Positions 16,301 through 23,633 of a DNA stretch of 39,299 nucleotides are shown here, in pieces. Every line of letters starts with the position of its first letter. Positions within the stretch are counted from its first letter, which is position 1. The stretch covers positions 1 through 39,299 of the forward strand of contig DAOMZG010000027.1 of NCBI GenBank assembly GCA_035437945.1. Reading direction: 5' to 3'. This DNA comes from UBA9464 sp003445095. GTDB taxonomy: Bacteria > Verrucomicrobiota > Verrucomicrobiia > Limisphaerales > UBA9464. The notes beneath the pieces are model-generated. The model searched no databases, was not told the origin of the DNA, and saw nothing but the letters and a program-made list of their open reading frames with translations. The translations under genes were made by a program, and so were the position numbers.

Positions 16301-17237
16301 CACGCTCGATGGTACCGATCCTCGAAAAGTTGGCACTCCAACTGGTCAGGAGATTTCAGCATCGGCACGGCTTTATTCAGGTCCCATCGTTTTGCATGCC
16401 AACACTCGTGTTATTGCTCGGGCGCGAAACCCCAATCACGTCGCCCTAACCGGTGCGGACAATCCGCCGCTCAAGAGCATCTGGTCAGGGCCCATCGCGG
16501 ATACCTACGTGGTGAAACCATTTCCAATCCGGCTAACCGAGATCATGTACCATCCGTCGGGTGACGGACCCAGTACCGGGTTCGAGGATGAGAATTTCGA
16601 ATTCTTGGAGTTGCACAACTTCGGCTCAGAGACGGTCGATTTAACGGGATTCCACTTGGAAGGAACCGTGGACTTCGCGATCGCGGAGACGAATACCTTA
16701 CGGACGATTCCGCCGGGAGGACGATGGCTGTTGGTAGAGAACGCCGCGGCGTTTGGCCGACGTTATCCCGGTGTGGGCCCCGTGGCCGGTGTGTACCGGG
16801 GGAGGCTGAACAATGATCAGGGCCGCCTGGCGTTGTTTGGACCGGTGCGGGAGCCCGTGTTTGACTTCCAATATTCGGATCAATGGGAACTGGCGACAGA
16901 CGGCGGCGGGCCGTCGCTGGCGCTGCGTGAGGAAGTGGGCGACTCCCTTCCACCGGGTGATCCTTTGAGCTGGCGGGCGAGTGGCCTGACCTTCGGCTCA
17001 CCCGGAAAGGTTGATCCACCTCCTGCCCCGTTGACGCTGGGGGCGCGAGTGGTGGACGGCCAATTGCGGGTGGGATTTGTCGGCGTGGCAGGCAAATCCT
17101 ATGGGCTGCAAGAATTGCTTCCACCAATGGGTCCGTGGCAGCCGGCAGGCACTGTTGTTGCCGGAGTGGACGGTGCGGCCGAATTCACCGTTGCCTTGGA
17201 TGGAACCATTCGGCTGTTCCGAGTGGTGTCATGGTAG
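13359..17237 (+). CDS. CotH-kinase / lamin-tail-domain exoprotein
   Basis: This is a 1292-residue secreted protein. The signal peptide is residues 1-24 (LVFLATSVLLV, GPVAGET). A beta-sandwich at about 25-205 contains LSDDGFVAWINGQEVARF, then a Big_5-like domain (about 210-300). A lamin-tail domain starts near 304 (ISINEFLADNEHS, DWLELFNS), followed by a chitobiase C-terminal-type domain (about 470-545; AEIRYTTNGTLP). The CotH atypical protein-kinase-like domain (about 540-960) has IYVLEEKIKLGDDR, LMKIDRPDPG and GPLWDFDRALNS. A second chitobiase-type domain (VYYTLDGTDP) and second lamin-tail domain (IRLTEIMYHPSG, FLELHNFG) end it. CotH proteins phosphorylate secreted proteins in spore formers; here the role is unknown. 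ATG 13359 was preferred over 13326 for the signal peptide. Confidence 0.83.
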   Translation: MTIKLCRLVFLATSVLLVRGPVAGETITLIPPGASGHYLKGTADPSPDDSAAWRQTSFNDSDWPTGIEPLFYGEPLAGTELPDMRGAYTSVYFRQEFEVSQPADLASLTLKVLSDDGFVAWINGQEVARFNVPEGELGPNATAITTFNEPLSAEEYTVENPGAVVRPGRNVLAIQGLNASLSNSSDFVLSPSLEATVDNTVPVVERILPTPGAVLRDLTAVEFYFSRPVQGVDAADLLVNDVPATELTEFAPGQFLFALPRLTAGTVSVRFRDDHGITDRASTPHPFGGGSWTFTVNPDAAGPGISINEFLADNEHSLRDEDGDKSDWLELFNSDTQATSLTGWWLTDDQDKPRKWRFPPVSVPANGFLVVFASGKDRTNNTARLHTNFRLSTDAGGYLALVNAAGQVVSAISNYPAQRDDVSYGRAPGAANLVGYFVEPTPGKPNAAYGAGFAPPVEFSSASRTYQNELTLVLSTTNSAAEIRYTTNGTLPTASAALYNGPITLTQAVQVRAQAYLPDLLPGPVRSEAFVPISPSAAAFSSDLPVLLIHDFNRGKPPANSDTFAHFQLFEPDTNGITSLTNLPTVVSRGIMAARGSSTEGYQKISLKVEFQDELGFGRDVGLLGLPADPDWVLYAPNNFEPILIHNPFAHQLSRDIGRYSPRTRFVEVFLITSGIGPVGYNPGYAGIYVLEEKIKLGDDRVDAPKLFSGQNSLPQVTGGYLMKIDRPDPGDGGFYAAGQGILYVSPKEEEIYQANRVGQRDYLQRYMDDFGNALYGAQFRDPTNGYRAFVHVGSWIDHHLLNVLTFNVDALRLSAYFYKQREGKIHFGPLWDFDRALNSTDGRDASPRVWRSNVSDRGTDFFNYTWWGTLFTDPDFFQEYIDRYQELRGGAFSTNHLHQLVDDLTGQVRKAQPREQTKWQIVPRGGFAGEIRSLKTWLANRVNFMDSQFVRPPAFEIPGQTVPEGFEVVINVPSDTSVYYTLDGTDPRKVGTPTGQEISASARLYSGPIVLHANTRVIARARNPNHVALTGADNPPLKSIWSGPIADTYVVKPFPIRLTEIMYHPSGDGPSTGFEDENFEFLELHNFGSETVDLTGFHLEGTVDFAIAETNTLRTIPPGGRWLLVENAAAFGRRYPGVGPVAGVYRGRLNNDQGRLALFGPVREPVFDFQYSDQWELATDGGGPSLALREEVGDSLPPGDPLSWRASGLTFGSPGKVDPPPAPLTLGARVVDGQLRVGFVGVAGKSYGLQELLPPMGPWQPAGTVVAGVDGAAEFTVALDGTIRLFRVVSW

Positions 17238-17688
17238 GGGCGGCCGCGGTGGATTGCGCGAGCTGAACGACGCCTTTGGGTAGGCGCGTTGACAACGAAA
17301 CGACTGTTGCGGTCGTAATGCCATCGTCCCCCAGGATTTCCACACAATCTTTCGTTGCAAGGATCTTGAAAAAAGTGCTCTTCTCGCTTCAATCCAATGC
17401 AGACTTCTGCTTCTTCGCCCAAGCCTTCACCAAGGCCCTCGCCTTCGCCCTCGCCCAAGCCCTCACCTTCACCATTTAAGTTCATCTGAGCAGCCCCTGT
17501 TAGGCTGTTGGAGCAACGCTCCGGGGGCAGTCAAAACCGGACCTAGATTTGTCACCGATCAGAAACAGCCTTGCCCTAACGGGGATCGTTTAGGCAGGGT
17601 TCGGCCTTGTCCCAAGTTCCAGTCAATCCTTAGGCGGCTTGAATCGGGTGCCTTTCGGATGCGTCCAGACAGCTGCCATCCTATCCGT
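17238..17688. other. Intergenic region with hexamer-like repeat and a possible micro-gene
   Basis: The stretch between the CotH gene and the Gfo/Idh/MocA gene carries a Pro/Ser-coding simple repeat (17410-17475; variants of TCGCCC and AAGCCC) inside a 30-codon frame, described separately. An imperfect hairpin (AACGACGCCT/AGGCGCGTTG, about 17266-17291) lies soon after the CotH stop, without a T-run. No clear promoter was identified. Confidence 0.45.
17397..17489 (+). CDS. Possible 30-residue Pro/Ser/Lys-repeat micro-protein
   Basis: ATG 17397 opens a frame to TGA 17487-17489 that encodes repeats of SPKPSP, SPRPSP and SPSPSP, with an MQTSAS start and a hydrophobic FKFI end. No ribosome binding site is obvious (the preceding bases read CTTCAATCCA). 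On the minus strand the same DNA reads as Gly-Glu repeats. It may be no more than an expanding hexanucleotide simple repeat; frames of this kind appear in Verrucomicrobia intergenic DNA. Translation is unproven. Confidence 0.25.
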   Translation: MQTSASSPKPSPRPSPSPSPKPSPSPFKFI

Positions 17689-18987
17689 ATGAATTCTACT
17701 TCGACCATTGTGCCGGTAACTCGGCGGAATTTTATCACCACGACCGGCGTCGCTACCGTCGGTGCTCTGTCAGCCAACCGGTTCGCGTTCGCGCAGGCGA
17801 GCGACACTCTAAAGGTCGCGCTCATCGGTTGCGGCGGTCGCGGCTCGGGCGCGGCCAACCAGGCGCTCAATGTTCCCGGCACTAAGCTGGTCGCTATGGC
17901 GGACGCCTTCAAAGACCGATTGGAAGGCTCGCTCAAGAGCCTGAAGGAGCAGCACGCCAGTCAAGTGGACGTTCCGGCCGACCGCCAGTTCGTCGGCTTC
18001 GATGGATACAAGAACGCCATCTCGTTAGCGGATGTGGTCATCCTCGCCACCCCTCCCGGTTTCCGTCCGATGCAATTTGAGGAGGCCGTGAAACAAGGGA
18101 AACACGTCTTTGCGGAGAAGCCGGTGGCGACTGACGGACCTGGTGTCCGGAAATTCCTGGCCGCGGCGGAAGAGGCCAAAAAGAAGAACCTGAAGGTGGG
18201 CATCGGGCTTCAACGCCACCACGACCCGGGATATCTCGAGACAGTTAAACGGCTGCAGGACGGCGCCATCGGGGATATCGCCGCGATGCGCGTGTATTGG
18301 AACGATGCCGGTGTATGGGTGAATCCCCGCAAACCCGACCAAACCGAAATGGATTACCAAATGCGCAACTGGTACTACTTCGTGTGGCTGTGCGGGGACC
18401 ACATCGTCGAACAACACATTCACAATCTCGACGTCGCCAATTGGGTGAAGAAGGCGCATCCGGTCAAGGCGCGTGGCATGGGCGGGCGACAGGTCCTCAC
18501 CGACAAGAAATACGGCCAAATTTATGACCACCACATGGTGGAGTTTACTTACCCGGACGGGAGCATCTGCTTCAGCCAATGCCGGCACCAACCGGGCTGC
18601 TGGAGCAGCGTCAGCGAGCACGCGATTGGAACCAAGGGCCTCAGCGACGTGAGCAGCTATAGCATTCGGCCAACCGGTGGTGACGCTTGGCGCTACAAGA
18701 GCGACAAAAAGGTCGATCCGTATCAGCAAGAGCACGACGATTTGTTCGCCGCCATTCGCAATAACACGTCTTACAACGAAGCGTTCAACGGCGCGCATTC
18801 CACCATGACGTCCATCCTAGGCCGGATGGCGACCTACTCGGGCAAAGACGTCACGTGGGATGAGGGGATCAACTCGGAGCTTTCCTATTTCCCGGATCAA
18901 TTGGCCTGGAACGCCCCAATGAAGGCGCTTCCCGACGCGGAAGGTTATTACGCCATTTCCGTTCCTGGTGTCTCCAAGGCTTGGTAA
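17689..18987 (+). CDS. Tat-exported Gfo/Idh/MocA-family oxidoreductase
   Basis: This is a 432-residue NAD(P)-dependent oxidoreductase of the Gfo/Idh/MocA family. The N-terminus has a twin-arginine motif (TRRNFI, Arg12-Arg13), a hydrophobic segment and a cleavage site near AFAQA, so the folded enzyme is probably exported. The Rossmann fold starts at residue 41 (LKVALIGCGGRGSG). The substrate-domain hallmark EKPVATDGPGVR appears near 145, and the C-terminal domain has the motif GDHIVEQHIHNLDVANW. These enzymes act on sugars, inositols or related compounds; the substrate here is unknown. ATG 17689 was chosen over 17659 because it gives a compact Tat leader. The gene is followed by a good hairpin terminator, so it is probably monocistronic. 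Confidence 0.88.
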   Translation: MNSTSTIVPVTRRNFITTTGVATVGALSANRFAFAQASDTLKVALIGCGGRGSGAANQALNVPGTKLVAMADAFKDRLEGSLKSLKEQHASQVDVPADRQFVGFDGYKNAISLADVVILATPPGFRPMQFEEAVKQGKHVFAEKPVATDGPGVRKFLAAAEEAKKKNLKVGIGLQRHHDPGYLETVKRLQDGAIGDIAAMRVYWNDAGVWVNPRKPDQTEMDYQMRNWYYFVWLCGDHIVEQHIHNLDVANWVKKAHPVKARGMGGRQVLTDKKYGQIYDHHMVEFTYPDGSICFSQCRHQPGCWSSVSEHAIGTKGLSDVSSYSIRPTGGDAWRYKSDKKVDPYQQEHDDLFAAIRNNTSYNEAFNGAHSTMTSILGRMATYSGKDVTWDEGINSELSYFPDQLAWNAPMKALPDAEGYYAISVPGVSKAW

Positions 18988-19001
18988 TTCGGGACTAGAA
19001 C

Positions 19002-19040
19002 AACCGCCCGCGTCGTCACTGGCGCGGGCGTTTCCATTTC
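19002..19040 (+). terminator. Rho-independent-type terminator
   Basis: CGCCCGCG (19005-19012) pairs perfectly with CGCGGGCG (19023-19030) around a 10-base loop. The A-rich/T-rich flanks extend the stem, and TTTCCATTTC follows. It lies about 15 bases after the stop of the oxidoreductase gene and points downstream. Confidence 0.75.
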
Positions 19041-19148
19041 TCATGATCTCTCGCGGGTTCGAAAGGTTTGGTGCCGCCCCTTCCTGACTTCATTGTCTGC
19101 CGCCGTGGCATTAAGGCGCGGCATTCGTATTTGGAGTTCGATCTCGCC

Positions 19149-21212
19149 ATGGCACGCTCGTTTGAGTTGGTTTCGAGTTACGCACCCGCCGGTGACCAAC
19201 CGGCGGCAATTGCTAAGCTGAATGAGGGCCTTCTACGCGGAGCCAAACACCAGGTTCTGCTCGGCGTCACGGGTTCGGGCAAGACGTTCACGATGGCCAA
19301 TGTGATTGCGAAGTTGAATCGTCCGACGCTGATTCTCTCGCACAATAAGACCCTGGCGGCCCAACTTTATGCGGAGTTCAAAGGCTTCTTTCCCCACAAC
19401 GCCGTCGAGTATTTCGTCAGCTACTTCGATTATTACCAACCCGAGGCCTATATCCCTCGGACCGACACCTTCATCGAGAAGGATTCGTCAGTGAATGATG
19501 AGATCGAGCGCTTGCGGCTGTCGGCCATGTCGAGCCTGCTCAGCCGGCGCGATGTGGTCGTGGTGGCGAGTGTCTCGTGTATCTATGGTATCGGTGATCG
19601 GACCGACTACGAGGCCATGGTGATTCCGCTGCGCCGCGGGCAGCAAATCGCGCGCAACCACTTGTTGGAGCGCCTGGTGGACTTGCAGTTTTCCCGCAAT
19701 GACTACGAAGTGCAGCGCGGCAAGTTTCGCGTGCGCGGCGACGTGATCGAGCTTCAGCCGGCTTATGCTGAGGACGCGATCCGGATCGAGTTTTTTGGCG
19801 ACGAACTGGAGCGCTTTACGCGATTCGACCCCTTAACCGGGGAAACCTTGGAAGCGCTTGACGGCTTCAATGTCTTTCCCAGCAAACAATTCGCCACGCC
19901 GCAGGAGAAGATAAACCGGGCGTTACTGACCATTCGCGCGGAGCTCACTGAGCGGATCGCGTGGTTCGAGAAGCAGGGGAAGTTGCTGGAGGCACAACGA
20001 ATCAAGATGCGCTGTGAGTTCGACCTCGAGCAATTGCAGGAAATGGGCTTCTGCTCGGGCATCGAAAACTACTCGCGTCATATCACGGGCCGTCCGCCTG
20101 GATCACGCCCGGGTGTGCTGCTCGACTTCTTCCCAGAGGATTTTCTGGTTATTGTGGACGAATCACACGCGACGTTGCCGCAGATTCAGGGCATGCATGC
20201 TGGTGATCTCGCGCGGAAAACGGTGCTGGTGGATCACGGATTTCGATTACCCAGTGCGCTCGACAACCGGCCTCTCAGCTTTGACGAGTTTCGTAGCCTG
20301 GTGAAACAAGCGGTGTACGTCAGCGCGACACCTGGTCCGGTTGAGCTCACTTGGGCTGGTCCCTCCAACGTCGCGGAACAGATCGTGCGGCCAACGGGAT
20401 TGGTGGATCCCGAAGTGATCATCAAACCGCTGAAGGGACAAATCGACGATCTAATCGAGGAGGCGCGCCAACGGGTGGACCGAAAAGAGCGCGTGCTCGT
20501 GACGACGTTGACGAAAAGAACGGCGGAGGAATTGACCGATTACTTGCGGGATTTGGCGATTAACGTTCGTTATCTCCACAGCGAGATTGACGCCATTGAG
20601 CGGGTGGAGATTTTGCGAGCTCTGCGCAAGGGTGATTGCGATGTTTTGGTAGGGATTAATCTATTGCGCGAAGGGCTGGATCTTCCCGAAGTGTCGCTGG
20701 TGGCGATCCTGGACGCCGACAAGGAAGGCTATCTTCGCAGTGCCACCAGCTTGATTCAAACCGCCGGGCGGGGCGCTCGGCATGTGAACGGAAAAGTTAT
20801 TCTTTATGCCGACGTGCGGACGCAAAGCATCGAAAAGTTCTTGGCCGTATCTGAATATCGTCGCAACAAACAAAAGGCATACAATGAGGCGCACCAGATC
20901 ACCCCGCGATCGGTCGTGAGGGCGATCGAGAGCAGCTTGGGCAGCCAACCCAACGGGCGAATGGCGGCCGCGGCGGCGCTGCACGAAAGTGTTGAGCAAT
21001 TTGACGTGACCGAAACTTTGCGTGAGCTCGAACAGGAAATGTTGGAGGCGGCGTCCAACCTGGAATTTGAAAAAGCGGCGCTCCTGCGCGATCAAGTGAA
21101 CGAACTGCGCCATCGGCAAAGCGGGGCAGGGGGAACACCAGCGGCCGTCGTGCGCACGGTTCGGTACGGGACGCCTCCCCGAGGGCGGGGAAGGGGACGG
21201 CGATCACATTAG
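19149..21212 (+). CDS. uvrB: Excinuclease ABC subunit B
   Basis: This is the damage-verifying helicase of nucleotide excision repair, 687 residues long, the usual size. It loads onto DNA from UvrA and recruits UvrC. Seen in the sequence: start MARSFELVSSYAPAGDQP, Walker A GVTGSGKT (39-46), the beta-hairpin region FVSYFDYYQPEAYIP that locks damaged DNA, the helicase box IVDESHAT, motif VYVSATPGP, the C-terminal helicase lobe with GINLLREGLDLPEVSLV and QTAGRGARH, and the UVR domain (LEQEMLEAASNLEFEKAALLRD) that contacts UvrC. The frame extends upstream to 19068 but ATG 19149 gives the conserved N-terminus. It lies about 8.5 kb from uvrA, in the same direction, not in an operon with it. Confidence 0.97.
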   Translation: MARSFELVSSYAPAGDQPAAIAKLNEGLLRGAKHQVLLGVTGSGKTFTMANVIAKLNRPTLILSHNKTLAAQLYAEFKGFFPHNAVEYFVSYFDYYQPEAYIPRTDTFIEKDSSVNDEIERLRLSAMSSLLSRRDVVVVASVSCIYGIGDRTDYEAMVIPLRRGQQIARNHLLERLVDLQFSRNDYEVQRGKFRVRGDVIELQPAYAEDAIRIEFFGDELERFTRFDPLTGETLEALDGFNVFPSKQFATPQEKINRALLTIRAELTERIAWFEKQGKLLEAQRIKMRCEFDLEQLQEMGFCSGIENYSRHITGRPPGSRPGVLLDFFPEDFLVIVDESHATLPQIQGMHAGDLARKTVLVDHGFRLPSALDNRPLSFDEFRSLVKQAVYVSATPGPVELTWAGPSNVAEQIVRPTGLVDPEVIIKPLKGQIDDLIEEARQRVDRKERVLVTTLTKRTAEELTDYLRDLAINVRYLHSEIDAIERVEILRALRKGDCDVLVGINLLREGLDLPEVSLVAILDADKEGYLRSATSLIQTAGRGARHVNGKVILYADVRTQSIEKFLAVSEYRRNKQKAYNEAHQITPRSVVRAIESSLGSQPNGRMAAAAALHESVEQFDVTETLRELEQEMLEAASNLEFEKAALLRDQVNELRHRQSGAGGTPAAVVRTVRYGTPPRGRGRGRRSH

Positions 21213-21295
21213 CAGCGCGGTTCCGTTGTTTTTTCAGCGCCGCAATTCGCCGAAGGGTTTACGGAATCTTGCACGTCCGTCCTTTCCAGTACCCC

Positions 21296-22747
21296 ATGAA
21301 ACTCTCGATGGTAATGGCGCTCGTCACCAGCCTGATTTCGCTGGCTACCTGGGTCGCGCTGGCAACTGGTGCGAATTCTGGGCTCAGTCCGGTGTGGGCG
21401 ATCATCGGCCTGTTTTGGTTGGCAACCATTGGATTGCCGACCTCGCTTGGCGTGGTGCTCGTCGCTTCGATCTGGGGACGCGTCGAGCCTTTGTCCGGAC
21501 TGCCTGGGTTTCTAATTTGTTCGGCGGCGCTGGGAGCTGCGTTTCAGTGCCTGACCTTCATCGCGCTGCGGCGATTAGCGAAGGCGGCGAAGGCGAAAGG
21601 ACAAGTGTGGAAGTCGAGCCGGGTACTGACAGTGCTCGGAACCGTCGGGGTGTTGGTAACGGCTGGGCTGTGGATGACGCGGCCGATACAGGTGCCGCTG
21701 TCCATCGTGGTTGATGGTCACGCGCACTTGTTTGGTGATCAAGGTTGGCCGCCCGTTCACAACGAAACCTGCGGGCTCTCGCCGGCTCAAAAGGCAAACC
21801 ACACTTATCCGATCCTCACCCGACTGTTACATTTGCCCGCCCAGGGTGACGTCAACGAAGCCTATGTCCGCGCTTTGGTGGGCCAGGTTCAGGAGGCACG
21901 GAGAGCGATCGGCTCATTTCGAGTAGTCTTACTGGCTCAGGATTGTCGTTATACGGAGGACGGTGATCCGGACTGGGTGAATTCTTCCGTGTATGTGCCC
22001 AACCAGTATCTGTTTGGTGTGGTCAGCCGTTACCCGGATTGGTTCTTAGCTTGTCCTTCCATCAACCCACAGCGGAAAGACTGGGAAGCAGAATTGGAAT
22101 ATTGCGTCGCGCAGGGTGCCCGGGTTCTCAAGATCCACCCACCGACCCAAGGGGTGAATCCGGCAAACCCGCGCTTTCGCGCTTTCTACCGCAAATGCGC
22201 CCAACACGGCGTCGGCATCATCTTTCACACCGGCGCGGAACATTCAGCGCCGATTGCCAGCTCGTCTCTGGGAGATCCCCGTCTCCTGGAGCTAGCTCTC
22301 GAGGAAGGCTGTACCGTGATCGCGGCCCATGCGGGAACGAAGGCGTTTTTCGAACCGCCAGCAGAAGAACACTTCCAGCAACTGACGGCAATGATGGACG
22401 CGCATCCGAAGTTGTACGCTGACACGGCGGTGCTGGCGTCGCTATTCCGTTGGCGCTGTATTCCGACCATAGTGAGGACTCCGGTTGCGTTGTCCCGCAT
22501 GGTGCATGGGAGCGACTGGCCGTTTCCATCCAACGCGATGGTATTCTGGCATCGCCTACACCCGTTCGCGCTGGTGCGACTGATATCGGAAAAGAATTTG
22601 TTCCTGCGAGATATCCTCCTCAAGCAGGCGCTCGGGATGCCGCCGGAAACTTTCATGCAAGCATCTCGGCTATTCGAATCGAACGAACGGAAGGTAGTTT
22701 TGCGGAACGAAAACAACTCAAAAACCAGTTCCGACCAGGCACGTTGA
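21296..22747 (+). CDS. Membrane-anchored amidohydrolase (amidohydrolase_2 type)
   Basis: This is a 483-residue protein with two parts. Residues 1-128 hold four hydrophobic segments (about 5-26, 31-60, 68-91, 109-127). From about 135 there is a metal-dependent TIM-barrel hydrolase of the amidohydrolase_2/ACMSD-like type. Its metal-site motifs are VDGHAHLFG (His142, His144), KIHPPTQGVN, FHTGAEHSAP, VIAAHAGT and HGSDWPFP. Such enzymes hydrolyse or decarboxylate small organic substrates; here the membrane part suggests a catalytic domain facing one side of the inner membrane. It starts 84 bases after uvrB and might be co-transcribed with it. ATG 21296 was chosen over 21269 because hydrophobic residues start at once. 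The substrate is unknown. Confidence 0.75.
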   Translation: MKLSMVMALVTSLISLATWVALATGANSGLSPVWAIIGLFWLATIGLPTSLGVVLVASIWGRVEPLSGLPGFLICSAALGAAFQCLTFIALRRLAKAAKAKGQVWKSSRVLTVLGTVGVLVTAGLWMTRPIQVPLSIVVDGHAHLFGDQGWPPVHNETCGLSPAQKANHTYPILTRLLHLPAQGDVNEAYVRALVGQVQEARRAIGSFRVVLLAQDCRYTEDGDPDWVNSSVYVPNQYLFGVVSRYPDWFLACPSINPQRKDWEAELEYCVAQGARVLKIHPPTQGVNPANPRFRAFYRKCAQHGVGIIFHTGAEHSAPIASSSLGDPRLLELALEEGCTVIAAHAGTKAFFEPPAEEHFQQLTAMMDAHPKLYADTAVLASLFRWRCIPTIVRTPVALSRMVHGSDWPFPSNAMVFWHRLHPFALVRLISEKNLFLRDILLKQALGMPPETFMQASRLFESNERKVVLRNENNSKTSSDQAR

Positions 22748-22792
22748 GTGCGCAGCAGAGAGAGCAGGCAATCATCGAAGTTTAGACGGGCC

Positions 22793-22839
22793 GGTCAGTT
22801 TAAACGCCAGTCCGAACTGACCAAACGCCGAGTGGCGTT
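22793..22839. repeat. Two adjacent hairpins with alternative pairing
   Basis: GGTCAGTT (22793-22800) pairs perfectly with AACTGACC (22815-22822). AACGCC (22824-22829) pairs perfectly with GGCGTT (22834-22839). The loop of the first hairpin also holds AACGCC (22803-22808), so GGCGTT could pair with either copy, giving two mutually exclusive folds. No T-run follows. It may act as a weak 3'-end structure for the amidohydrolase transcript. Confidence 0.45.
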
Positions 22840-23036
22840 GACCTCCGCCGACAACAGCCATCCAGGCACTGAAAACGGGAGAAACGATCGCGTGGATCAG
22901 TAGCATATTGGGTCATCGTTCGCTGGTGGCGAAAGTCAGGAGACAATCTTGCTTTTCCTCGGTGCCCTTGGGGTCTCCTTGGCTCCATCCCTTTGCGGCA
23001 ATGGATCGGCGAGAGCCAGGATTATGAGACTCCCGC

Positions 23037-23077
23037 TTGACGTGGTCTGTTTCCTGTATTTCTGTAAGTACAGAAAC
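23037..23077 (+). promoter_or_regulatory. Promoter region with palindromic operator of the MarR/GbsR gene
   Basis: TTTCTGTA (23059-23066) and TACAGAAA (23069-23076) form a perfect 8+2+8 palindrome ending 7 bases before the ATG at 23084. A further half-site-like GTTTCCTGTA lies at 23049-23058. A TTGACG hexamer (23037-23042) may be the -35 element; a -10 box is not clear and would fall within the palindrome. Symmetry, spacing and the nature of the next gene suggest autorepression by its dimeric product. Confidence 0.65.
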
Positions 23078-23083
23078 AACTGA

Positions 23084-23617
23084 ATGAACACGCTCTCACC
23101 GGCTGAACAGAAATTCGTTCTTCACTGGGGCGAGATGAGCACGCGTTGGGGTATCAACCGCACGGTCGCCCAGGTTCACGCGCTGTTGTTTCTGTCACCC
23201 ACGCCGCTCCATGCCGAGCATATCCAGCAAACGCTGGGAGTCGCTCGCTCGAATGTCAGCACGAGTCTGCGCGAGCTTCAGGGTTGGGGCATTGTGCGGC
23301 TGGTGCATTTGCCAAACGATCGGCGGGATCACTTCGAAACCAAGCACGACGTCTGGGAACTGTTCCGTGCCGTGTTGGACGAACGGAAGAAGCGGGAGGT
23401 CGATCCTACAGTTGTGGTGTTGCGGGAATGCATGGAAGAGGCGGAGCGGGACAAGGCCACCAGCGAGTACAGCGCCGCGCGGTTGCGGGTCCTTCATGAT
23501 TTTTTTGCCACGACCTCCGCTTGGTACTCGCAATTTCGGAGTTGGCCCATCGCGGCCGTGACTAAGATGGCGCGACTCGGTGACAAGGCATTGAAGCTTC
23601 TCAAAATTGGCGGCTAA
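23084..23617 (+). CDS. GbsR/MarR-family transcriptional regulator
   Basis: This is a 177-residue winged-helix regulator of the GbsR branch of the MarR superfamily. The N-terminal helix (LSPAEQKFVLHWGEMSTRWGI) precedes the family motif VAQVHALLFLSPTPL. The recognition region follows: HIQQTLGVARSNVSTSLRELQGWG, then the wing VRLVHLPNDRRDHFETK. The C-terminal part is helical and would dimerise. GbsR-type proteins are small-molecule- or stress-responsive repressors. The palindrome immediately upstream fits autoregulation. The next gene (DCC protein) follows 16 bases after the stop, and the FAD monooxygenase comes after that, all on the same strand, so they may form one regulated unit. No cysteine sits in the DNA-binding region, so redox sensing is not evident. 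Confidence 0.85.
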   Translation: MNTLSPAEQKFVLHWGEMSTRWGINRTVAQVHALLFLSPTPLHAEHIQQTLGVARSNVSTSLRELQGWGIVRLVHLPNDRRDHFETKHDVWELFRAVLDERKKREVDPTVVVLRECMEEAERDKATSEYSAARLRVLHDFFATTSAWYSQFRSWPIAAVTKMARLGDKALKLLKIGG

Positions 23618-23633
23618 CCAGCGGCAACCACTC

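Larger units (their letters stand above)
22748..23083. other. Intergenic region with paired hairpins and a MarR-gene promoter
   Basis: These 336 bases lie between the amidohydrolase stop and the MarR-type gene. The left part has overlapping inverted repeats (22793-22839). The right end has a TTGACG hexamer at 23037-23042 and a strong palindrome at 23059-23076, both listed separately. A minus-strand frame at 22800-22988 has the character of a repeat-derived artefact. Confidence 0.5.

Noticed and set aside
17575..17620. Possible hairpin around CCCTAACG...CGTTTAGG.
   Set aside because: Pairing is imperfect and no T-run follows, so it does not qualify as a terminator.
22800..22988. Minus-strand 62-codon frame with an Arg-rich translation.
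   Set aside because: Composition is typical of non-coding GC-rich repeat DNA, and it overlaps the hairpin region.
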